DNA of 9,567 nt from assembly GCA_015231395.1 (NCBI GenBank), contig JADGBP010000005.1:9589-19155 (forward strand), written 5' to 3'. Within the stretch, counting starts at the first letter, position 1; every line of letters begins with the position of its first letter. Below, in pieces: positions 1 to 4,792 of the stretch. This DNA is from Desulfamplus sp. GTDB lineage: Bacteria > Desulfobacterota > Desulfobacteria > Desulfobacterales > Desulfobacteraceae. The notes under the pieces are model-generated. The model made no database searches. It was not told the origin of the DNA and saw nothing but the letters and a program-made list of their open reading frames with translations. A program made the translations under genes and the position numbers.

Positions 1-17
1 TTATGTTCAACAAATTT

Positions 18-803
18 TCAGCCAAGATGCAGGGTCAGAAATTTTGCTGCAAGATGCCTGATTTGCAAAGGCATTGTGTTGATATCATCAAATGGACGGA
101 CACCTCTTCTGTCTGCTTCTGCAATTTCGTCAAATTCGGGGAGGCACCCGATAATTTCAAAATCAGAGAGAGAGTCTATGATCCTTTTTTCGTCTTCGCT
201 GTTTCTGACACGATTTCCCAGTACCACTATCCGTTTTATTCCGATATCCTGTCCAAGTTGCCTTATCTTCTCAGCAGCCACCCGACTTCTCTGACCAGGA
301 TTTACCACAGCCACAAGAGCATCTACTGATCTTGAGGTCGCTCGACCGAGGTGCTCAATACCAGCTTCCATATCCATAATGACAATATCTTTTATATTGA
401 GCACCAGATGATTCATGAGGGCTTTTAATATTGTGCTTTCAGGGCAGATGCAACCGGAACCGCCTTTTTTCACAGTACCCATGACCAAGAGTTTTACCCC
501 ATCCCGTTCCAGAGAAAAGCGTTCAGGTATGTCATCAACCTTAGGGTTAAGAGTGAAAAAGCCACCCATAGTACCTGGAGTTGCACCGGTTCTCTCTGCG
601 ATCAAGTCTGACAGCTCAGAAATTGGGGTTATTGGTATATTTTCCGGAATGCCAAGTGCTGAAGCTAAGTTAGCCACCGGATCCGCATCAATAGCAATGA
701 CTCTATTGTTTGGATCAATATGTGCAATACATCTTGCCAGAAGTGAAGTTATGGTGGTTTTTCCCACTCCGCCTTTGCCGCCTATTGCGAGTTTTATACC
801 CAT
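18..803 (-). CDS. cooC: CooC-type nickel-insertion ATPase for CO dehydrogenase
   Basis: 261-residue MinD/SIMIBI-class P-loop ATPase of the CooC/AcsF family, a cytoplasmic dimer that uses ATP to load nickel into the C-cluster of CO dehydrogenase. The deviant Walker A motif GGKGGVGKTT lies at residues 8-17, the switch I motif DADP at 39-42, and the Walker B region VIMDMEAG at 141-148, followed by the family-typical GIEHLGR. The CxC pair Cys118/Cys120 matches the nickel-binding, dimer-bridging cysteines of CooC. The length is normal for the family. The ATG at 801-803 is preceded by an AAAGGA ribosome site at suitable spacing. The gene starts 18 bases after the stop of the 98-residue ORF, so the two are probably cotranscribed. 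CooC versus the closely related AcsF cannot be separated from sequence alone, but its place beside cooS and acsB supports a role in maturing this complex. Confidence 0.93.
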   Translation of the reverse strand: MGIKLAIGGKGGVGKTTITSLLARCIAHIDPNNRVIAIDADPVANLASALGIPENIPITPISELSDLIAERTGATPGTMGGFFTLNPKVDDIPERFSLERDGVKLLVMGTVKKGGSGCICPESTILKALMNHLVLNIKDIVIMDMEAGIEHLGRATSRSVDALVAVVNPGQRSRVAAEKIRQLGQDIGIKRIVVLGNRVRNSEDEKRIIDSLSDFEIIGCLPEFDEIAEADRRGVRPFDDINTMPLQIRHLAAKFLTLHLG

Positions 804-821
804 GATATATTCATCCTTTAC

Positions 822-1118
822 TTAAAGCTCATTTTTAATGATGCTCTTTTCATCCATCAAAAAAACCTTATAGCCGTTCTCTTGTGCCTTATTTATGAGG
901 TCATCTCTGATAATAGCCTGGATCTCATATTTTTTTCGCATTAAATCCTTGGGCATAATCAAAAAACACTGTTGAGCCTCTTCCCTGGTTTCAAAGGCCG
1001 GAATAAAAGGCTTCTCAATGGCTTGAGATGCAAATCCCATAAGCTCCTCGGAAGATGTCTCAGGATCTTGAACTACCACATAAACCCACTCTTTTTTTAT
1101 ATCTGAATCTATATTCAT
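822..1118 (-). CDS. Small uncharacterised protein upstream of cooC
   Basis: 98-residue soluble protein that I do not recognise with confidence. It has no signal peptide, membrane segment or cysteine cluster; its single cysteine is near residue 51. The pattern is an N-terminal beta strand (EWVYVVVQDP), then FIPAFETREEAQQ in the middle, then a predicted helix (DDLINKAQENG) and a strand (KVFLMDE). This rhythm loosely resembles the small alpha/beta fold of SseB N-terminal-like domains, which is only a guess. It ends 18 bases before cooC, so it is probably part of the same transcript and may act in CODH maturation or regulation. The ATG at 1116-1118 has no clear Shine-Dalgarno sequence. The upstream DNA is a hairpin-rich element, so the native leader may have been replaced by an insertion. 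Confidence 0.72.
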   Translation of the reverse strand: MNIDSDIKKEWVYVVVQDPETSSEELMGFASQAIEKPFIPAFETREEAQQCFLIMPKDLMRKKYEIQAIIRDDLINKAQENGYKVFLMDEKSIIKNEL

Positions 1119-1135
1119 AAGAATGGTGCAGGAAA

Positions 1136-1158
1136 CCGCTATCCCTTCAGGGTAGCGG
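1136..1158. repeat. Imperfect hairpin just upstream of the 98-residue ORF
   Basis: Arms CCGCTA (1136-1141) plus CCCT (1143-1146) pair with AGGG (1149-1152) plus TAGCGG (1153-1158), with a one-base bulge (T1142) and a two-base loop. It shares the core CTA(T)CCCT..AGGGTAG with the hairpin at 1462-1482. This is what one expects of related subterminal hairpins at the two ends of an IS200/IS605-like element. A second overlapping hairpin (GGAGG 1157-1161 / CCTCC 1170-1174) can form in competition. No T-run follows on the minus strand, so this is not an ordinary terminator. Confidence 0.55.
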
Positions 1159-1197
1159 AGGAATGCACCCCTCCTTTTAGTTTGTTGTTAAAGAAAA

Positions 1198-1230
1198 GTT
1201 TTGCATGGGAAGAATCTCTCCATGCAAAAC
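1198..1230. terminator. Perfect 11-bp hairpin with T-rich flanks on both strands
   Basis: GTTTTGCATGG (1198-1208) pairs perfectly with CCATGCAAAAC (1220-1230) around an 11-base loop. On the plus strand TGTTTTT follows. On the minus strand CTTTTCTTT follows, in the direction of relBE transcription. It could therefore stop relBE readthrough before the 98-residue ORF, or serve as a structural part of the surrounding element. Confidence 0.5.
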
Positions 1231-1251
1231 TGTTTTTACTCAAATTAATGA

Positions 1252-1482
1252 GTATCAGCCTTACGGCTGTAATGTTTGCCTCGACAAAGTTATAATGGCT
1301 TTTTACGCTCGACACACTGGCTTTAGACCTTTACACCTGTTTAATGCCGGACAACAGAGCAACAGACTGGCACGCATCTATTGGTGTTATGACCAAAATA
1401 ACGTAGTTCTCAAAGAACTTAGTCTGGTCAACAAGGCTTGCAGGCTTTAGTAGCTTACAAGCCCCTACCCTCAGGGTAGGGG
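1252..1482 (+). ncRNA. Candidate HEARO / IscB omega RNA without an IscB gene
   Basis: The stretch can fold into a series of local hairpins on the plus strand: CAGCC/GGCTG (1256-1269), AAAG/CTTT (1286-1302), CTGGC/GCCGG (1317-1350, one G-U pair), an overlapping CTGTT/AACAG (1337-1357), and a compound hairpin GACCA/TGGTC enclosing AGTTCT/AGAACT (1391-1429). GGCTTG/CAAGCC (1435-1463) and the GC-rich terminal hairpin (1462-1482) follow. Words such as CGACAAAG, TTTTTACGCTCGA and CTTTAGACCT resemble what I remember of HEARO RNAs, the guide RNAs of IscB nucleases. HEARO normally lies just 5' of iscB, but here relE, in the opposite orientation, follows directly. The identification rests on memory and hand folding, so it is tentative. 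Exact RNA ends are not known. An RNA from an IS605/TnpB-type element is the main alternative. Confidence 0.45.
1462..1482. repeat. GC-rich terminal hairpin next to the relE stop
   Basis: CCCCTACCC (1462-1470) and GGGTAGGGG (1474-1482) form a perfect 9-bp stem with loop TCA. GTTGAC follows at 1485-1490, and the relE stop codon begins at 1493. It looks like an IS200/IS605-type right-end hairpin. Lack of a T-run on either strand makes a simple terminator less likely. Confidence 0.6.
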
Positions 1483-1492
1483 TCGTTGACTA

Positions 1493-1774
1493 TTATCTCT
1501 TGCTTGCTTTTTTATAGACTAAATTTTTGTCTCTTTTGCCAACAGCAATAACGAGTATGAAAAGTTCGTTATCAATAACTTCATAAACAAGTCTATATCC
1601 ACTTGTTCGGAGTTTAATCTTGTAGTGATTATCAAAGCCAGAAAGTTTTGAAGAAGTGACATGTGGTGCTTCTAAACGCTTTGATAGTTTTTTCTTTAAT
1701 TGCATTTGTATTGAGTTGTCTAATTGCTTCCACTCCTTCAGTGCTGTAGGCAGAAACTTAAGTTTATAACTCAT
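1493..1774 (-). CDS. relE: RelE-family mRNA interferase toxin
   Basis: 93-residue toxin of the RelE/ParE superfamily, closely resembling E. coli RelE (ALKEW, LKKKL, YKIKLR.SGYRLVY, AVGKR). RelE cuts mRNA in the ribosomal A site. Counting from the ATG at 1772-1774, the residues known to matter in E. coli RelE fall at the same numbers: Lys52, Lys54, Arg61, Arg81 and Tyr87. The toxin therefore looks intact and probably active. A TTG three bases upstream could add one residue, but the ATG fits the family better. The start overlaps the end of the antitoxin gene by 11 bases, a usual arrangement that couples translation. The gene stops only three bases before the end of the hairpin-rich element on its 3' side. 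Confidence 0.93.
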   Translation of the reverse strand: MSYKLKFLPTALKEWKQLDNSIQMQLKKKLSKRLEAPHVTSSKLSGFDNHYKIKLRTSGYRLVYEVIDNELFILVIAVGKRDKNLVYKKASKR

Positions 1775-2015
1775 CAAGGCTCACTTCTACCGCGGAGTTT
1801 TTTTCATGTTGACGCTTTTTAATGATTAGTCCAAGTTGATAATCTTCCAATTTTTCAAGCATTATCTCGTAGGTTTCAGCAGGAATCAAGTATGCTGTTG
1901 GTTTGTTGTGGTTGAGTATTGCTATAGGCTCACCCTCTGATTTTTCTATAAGGTAAGAAGGATTTTTTTTTAATTCCGAGATGCTTGCTGAACATCTTGC
2001 TAAAACAGATTCCAT
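1764..2015 (-). CDS. relB: RelB/Phd-YefM-type antitoxin
   Basis: 83-residue antitoxin paired with the RelE toxin downstream. The N-terminal half (ISELKKNPSYLIEKSEGEPIAIL, residues about 12-34, then NHNKPTAYLIPAE) is the DNA-binding Phd/YefM-like fold. The C-terminal half (YEIMLEKLEDYQLGLIIKKR, then an acidic tail ending SLDEL) is helical and should wrap the toxin. In this family antitoxin and toxin-antitoxin complexes repress their own promoter. The ATG at 2013-2015 has a GAGGG ribosome site 7 bases upstream and sits just below a strong promoter. The antitoxin-first order is standard. Phd/YefM is probably the more exact family name, although it is commonly labelled RelB in this type of pair. 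Confidence 0.9.
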   Translation of the reverse strand: MESVLARCSASISELKKNPSYLIEKSEGEPIAILNHNKPTAYLIPAETYEIMLEKLEDYQLGLIIKKRQHEKNSAVEVSLDEL

Positions 2016-2016
2016 T

Positions 2017-2091
2017 TAATTACCCTCACTTTAAAGATTGTTTTTATGGTCTTATTATAGGTCTTAAATGTGGTCGTTGCAAGGGTAATTA
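2017..2091. promoter_or_regulatory. Candidate relBE operator: inverted and iterated repeats
   Basis: A perfect 10-bp inverted repeat, TAATTACCCT (2017-2026) and AGGGTAATTA (2082-2091), brackets the whole relBE promoter. Between the arms GGTCTTA occurs at 2048-2054 and 2060-2066, and GGTC again at 2072-2075, all with a 12-base period, overlapping the -10 box and spacer. Both patterns suit cooperative binding by a RelB/RelE complex. Binding itself is an inference. Confidence 0.6.
2054..2082 (-). promoter_or_regulatory. Sigma-70 promoter of relBE
   Basis: On the minus strand, TTGCAA (plus 2077-2082) and a perfect TATAAT (plus 2054-2059) are separated by exactly 17 bases. The relB start codon lies about 40 bases downstream of the -10 box. 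This is the best match to a housekeeping promoter in the window and makes relBE a separate transcription unit. Confidence 0.8.
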
Positions 2092-2111
2092 TATCATTAC
2101 AAAATCAAACC

Positions 2112-2150
2112 AAAAACCCCTCCCTTGCAAGATAAGAGAGGGGTTTTTTT
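2112..2150. terminator. Strong bidirectional terminator between acsE and relBE
   Basis: AAAAACCCCTC (2112-2122) pairs with GAGGGGTTTTT (2138-2148) around a 15-base loop, giving a G/C-rich core and a T-run on either strand. On the minus strand it would end the CODH/ACS transcript coming through acsE and insulate relBE from it. Confidence 0.85.
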
Positions 2151-2157
2151 ATAATCT

Positions 2158-2202
2158 AAACCAAACTAAGCCAAGCGAAGCTAAACCAAGTCAAGTTAAG
2201 CT
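2158..2202. repeat. Degenerate pentanucleotide repeat, nine AANNN units
   Basis: Nine consecutive five-base units all begin with AA: AAACC, AAACT, AAGCC, AAGCG, AAGCT, AAACC, AAGTC, AAGTT, AAGCT. The phase is unbroken for 45 bases. It lies between the terminator and the 16-base repeats and codes for nothing credible. Confidence 0.7.
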
Positions 2203-2210
2203 ACTGTACT

Positions 2211-2250
2211 TATTATCCATGTGGTTTATTATCCATGTGGATAATACCAC
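2211..2250. repeat. 16-bp direct repeat merging into a near-perfect palindrome
   Basis: TATTATCCATGTGG occurs at 2211-2224 and again at 2227-2240 (period 16). The second copy forms the left arm of an inverted repeat: TATTATCCA (2227-2235) and TGGATAATA (2238-2246) around TG. The stem is extended by GTGG (2221-2224) / CCAC (2247-2250) with a two-base bulge. It lies about 50 bases past the acsE stop in the direction of acsE transcription, so it may form a 3' stem in that mRNA. A small CACCT/AGGTG hairpin with a plus-strand T-run follows at 2248-2268. Confidence 0.7.
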
Positions 2251-2299
2251 CTTCGCAGGTGAGTTTTTAATGCCTTAGCAGCATAGCAGCAGGCGTTTT

Positions 2300-3205
2300 T
2301 TACAGATCAAGCCATGAATCTGAATAAAGGGTATTGCCAAGGATTACATTTACAGTCTTGGAATAGTCCTGAAGTTCTTTGGAAAGGCTTGTAATATCTG
2401 GCTGATTGCCATCCATTATACCATAGATGAGATCTACGATATCCTGACGTTTGCCCTTGGCAATTGCCGTAAGTTGTACATCAAGAGGATCCGCAATGAC
2501 CGATTCCATGCCATATTTTTGGAGCATAACCATGTATGTCTGGTTAAGAATATGCCTTAGATGAGTTGGAGGACCATTGGAAATGTTGGAAAGACCGCAG
2601 GTGCTTTTTACACCAGGGGCAATATCTTGAAGCATTCCCTGAAAGTTCATAAGACTTATTGCCTGAGGCTGCTGAATATTAACAGGTGTAACAATACCAT
2701 CTACCCATATACGCTCATTGGCAATACCTGCCTCGTTGGCAAAGTAAATAAGCTCAACAGCAAGGGCTGCTCTTTCGTTTTCGTCTCTTGGCAGTCCGTC
2801 AGGACCCCACATGAGTGCAACAAAATCTGCATCGTATTTTGCCGCCATGGGAACCATAGCTTCATATCTTTCAGGTCTTGCCATGATTGAGTTGATGATA
2901 TGGGGTTTGCTGGCGGGTTTAGCGACTTTTAAGCCAGCTTCAATAGCGTCTATATTGGATGTGTCCAGCAGAAGGGGCATTCCGGGCACAGCCTCCTGAA
3001 CAACCTGAACAACCCATGGCATCAACTCTGTACCAAATTTTTTTGCAGGTCCAAGGTTGATGTCAATATAATCCATTCCTTTTTCTTTCTGCATTACGAC
3101 TTCTTTCTGAATAGATTCGGGATTACGTTTTGCAGGATCAGACTCCTTGAACTGCTTTCCAATAACATTGGAAATGACATTCAGGCTTTCTCCGAAAAGT
3201 ATCAT
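2300..3205 (-). CDS. acsE: Methyltetrahydrofolate:corrinoid iron-sulfur protein methyltransferase
   Basis: 301-residue pterin-binding TIM-barrel enzyme of the AcsE/MeTr family. It transfers the methyl group of 5-methyltetrahydrofolate to the Co(I) cobamide of the AcsC/AcsD protein. Expected folate-site residues can be placed: Asp81 in LLLDTSN, Asn105 in IINSI, Asp169 in WVDGI and Asn207 in GLSNIS, corresponding to Asp75, Asn96, Asp160 and Asn199 of the Moorella enzyme. The protein runs about 40 residues longer than the roughly 262-residue Moorella protein, the excess being at the C-terminus. The ATG at 3203-3205 has an AAGGAAG ribosome site. It follows acsC by 134 bases, with a GCATGG/CCATGC hairpin (3264-3291) but no terminator, so cotranscription with acsC is likely. 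A strong terminator lies beyond its 3' end. Confidence 0.93.
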   Translation of the reverse strand: MILFGESLNVISNVIGKQFKESDPAKRNPESIQKEVVMQKEKGMDYIDINLGPAKKFGTELMPWVVQVVQEAVPGMPLLLDTSNIDAIEAGLKVAKPASKPHIINSIMARPERYEAMVPMAAKYDADFVALMWGPDGLPRDENERAALAVELIYFANEAGIANERIWVDGIVTPVNIQQPQAISLMNFQGMLQDIAPGVKSTCGLSNISNGPPTHLRHILNQTYMVMLQKYGMESVIADPLDVQLTAIAKGKRQDIVDLIYGIMDGNQPDITSLSKELQDYSKTVNVILGNTLYSDSWLDL

Positions 3206-3339
3206 AATTTCTTCCTTTTTGTTTAAACGTTTGCAAATATAACAAGACTAAAGATCCAAACCGGCATGGTTATGCATCGATCACCCCATGCTATAAAAAT
3301 GTAATGCATTTTCACGATAAAGTGCAGAATAGCCCCGTC

Positions 3340-4680
3340 TTATTTTGTTTTCAAGAATGCTGGCAAATGGGCAGCTTCTCTTGGGCCTACCGTGATTGTC
3401 CAGCCAGGAAGTTCCTCTTCCACATCACCGGCAATAGCTGCAGCATACCCAGGAATAATCAGCTCTTTGTGTTTGACCTTGTCCATAATGCCAGATTTTT
3501 TAACAAACGCACCAACATCATCGCCGCCAAATTTACCAGCAGCCCAGGCAGTAAGAACAGAAAGACCCTCAGAATCTTTAATAAGCAGCCAGCAGGGGAC
3601 TTTGCTTGCCTCAATTTCACCAGATACAATAAAGTAGGTGAGGGCAAAGTTTGTGGTTACAGCTACTGGAGAGTTTTCATTTGGGTTACCAATTGGATAG
3701 ATACCTTCGATAACTGTCATTGGTCTCTGCGGATCTGTAAAGATATTAAGTCTCTCAAGAAGCAGCGGGAAGATTGATTCAGGTCTGAAATCAGATAGAA
3801 CAACGATTCCGCCGTACTTAGCTACAAACATGGCGGCAATCATAGTTTCCATGTCAAGATTGGATGCCATTTCGCATGGGAATGTGATTGTTGGGAATCC
3901 AAGTGCCTTATTTCCAGCTTTGAGAGCAGCACGACGAATTGCAACTTGATCCTCAAGAGCTTTTTTAATCTCTCTTGCACCAGAATCAATAACTATATCT
4001 TTAATTCCCATTCCAGCAAGTTTTTCTGTCAAAGGAATAAGAGCAGCTACAGAATCTGCTTTTACTGCAATTGGCAAATCGTTTTCTTTTGCAAGTGCAC
4101 CCATTGCATCAATATTTGAAGCATTTGCACCGCAAATAAGAGGTCTTTTAAAACCAGCAGCTTCAACACCAGCTTTCATAACGTCAACATTTTCTGTCAT
4201 TAGAACAAGATTAAATTCTGACTCTGATGCAATTTTTTTAGCAGTTGCAGCAAAAGCAGCGGCACCTTTACCACTATCTTTTACAACAATAAGTTCTGGT
4301 CTTAAATTTAAGCCAACACGCTCATACTGGAATGCATTGAAAACTTTCAGTTTGGCGTCAAGGGCTGCTGCATCTATATCTGAAGAGATTGTTGCAGCAA
4401 GAAGTGTAGGGTTAAAAAAAGTTTTTTCATGTCTGTAAAGTACAGTCTCACCACCCGTTATTGTTTGACGCACACCTTTTCCGAGTTTAACAGGGCGAAT
4501 GGGGGGTGCTGACGCCTCGGCCAGTTTTTCTCTTGCTTCATCGGAAACATAGGGGCAACTGTCCAGTTCAGCCTTTCCAGATGCCAGGTTCATGGCAAAA
4601 GCAAGGCAGGTGGGAACACCGCACTCCTTGCAGTTGGTCTTGGGAAGGAGTTTGAATATCTGTATTCCGGTTAATGCCAT
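3340..4680 (-). CDS. acsC: Corrinoid iron-sulfur protein, large (gamma) subunit
   Basis: 446-residue large subunit of CFeSP, the methyl carrier between AcsE and acetyl-CoA synthase. The N-terminal Fe-S domain has Cys17, Cys20, Cys25 and Cys42 (NCKECGVPTC ... DSCPY), the exact [4Fe-4S] pattern of the Moorella protein. That cluster reductively reactivates Co(II). A TIM-barrel domain follows (about 90-320). The C-terminal cobamide-binding domain holds TNFALTYF (343-350), GLSVLTAWAAGKF and the end segment IIPGYAAAIAGDVEEELPGW (409-428). Length is normal. The ATG at 4678-4680 is preceded by AGGAGAG. It works as a heterodimer with AcsD, whose gene normally accompanies it but is absent between acsC and acsE here. 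Confidence 0.95.
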   Translation of the reverse strand: MALTGIQIFKLLPKTNCKECGVPTCLAFAMNLASGKAELDSCPYVSDEAREKLAEASAPPIRPVKLGKGVRQTITGGETVLYRHEKTFFNPTLLAATISSDIDAAALDAKLKVFNAFQYERVGLNLRPELIVVKDSGKGAAAFAATAKKIASESEFNLVLMTENVDVMKAGVEAAGFKRPLICGANASNIDAMGALAKENDLPIAVKADSVAALIPLTEKLAGMGIKDIVIDSGAREIKKALEDQVAIRRAALKAGNKALGFPTITFPCEMASNLDMETMIAAMFVAKYGGIVVLSDFRPESIFPLLLERLNIFTDPQRPMTVIEGIYPIGNPNENSPVAVTTNFALTYFIVSGEIEASKVPCWLLIKDSEGLSVLTAWAAGKFGGDDVGAFVKKSGIMDKVKHKELIIPGYAAAIAGDVEEELPGWTITVGPREAAHLPAFLKTK

Positions 4681-4716
4681 TGTTCTCTCCTATTTAAATA
4701 TATGAAAAATTTATAT

Positions 4717-4758
4717 CCCGGTTGCGGTTGTCCTCTTAGAGTAGTTCACACAACCGGG
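4717..4758. repeat. acsB-acsC intergenic hairpin
   Basis: CCCGGTTG (4717-4724) and CAACCGGG (4751-4758) form a perfect 8-bp GC-rich stem around a 26-base loop. On the minus strand ATATAAATTTTT follows about 40 bases before acsC; on the plus strand TTATTTTTT follows. It may act as a partial terminator or an mRNA-stabilising stem that sets acsB and acsC at different levels. A complete stop seems unlikely, because no promoter for acsC is evident. Confidence 0.55.
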
Positions 4759-4792
4759 TTATTTTTTAAGTATTTATGGGATCCTTTTTCAA

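Larger units (their letters stand above)
1136..1490 (+). mobile_element. Possible protein-less IS200/IS605- or IscB-type element
   Basis: This 355-base stretch lies between relE and the 98-residue ORF and contains no credible gene. It is bracketed by hairpins that share the CTACCCT/AGGGTAG core (1136-1158 and 1462-1482). The right hairpin is followed by GTTGAC, which resembles the right ends of IS200/IS605-family elements. There is no trace of TnpA, TnpB or IscB protein in any frame, so if mobile it would be a non-autonomous (PATE-like) derivative. The left border is uncertain. It may be near 1136, or at the ATGA at 1248-1251, which would leave the hairpins at 1136-1230 outside. No direct target duplication is expected for this family. 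The element would explain why the cooC pair is separated from the other CODH/ACS genes. Confidence 0.42.

Noticed and set aside
1205..1450. 81-codon plus-strand open frame in the hairpin-rich element
   Set aside because: The translation has no similarity I recognise to TnpA, TnpB or IscB, lacks a ribosome site, and is fully overlaid by stem-forming sequence. It is better explained as structured non-coding DNA.
1775..1777. TTG as the relE start codon
   Set aside because: The adjacent ATG at 1772-1774 gives the E. coli RelE residue numbering exactly and is the usual start in the family.
1985..2278. 97-codon plus-strand open frame over the relB promoter and terminator
   Set aside because: It runs through a strong promoter, a terminator hairpin and simple repeats, with low-complexity translation. 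It is not a gene.
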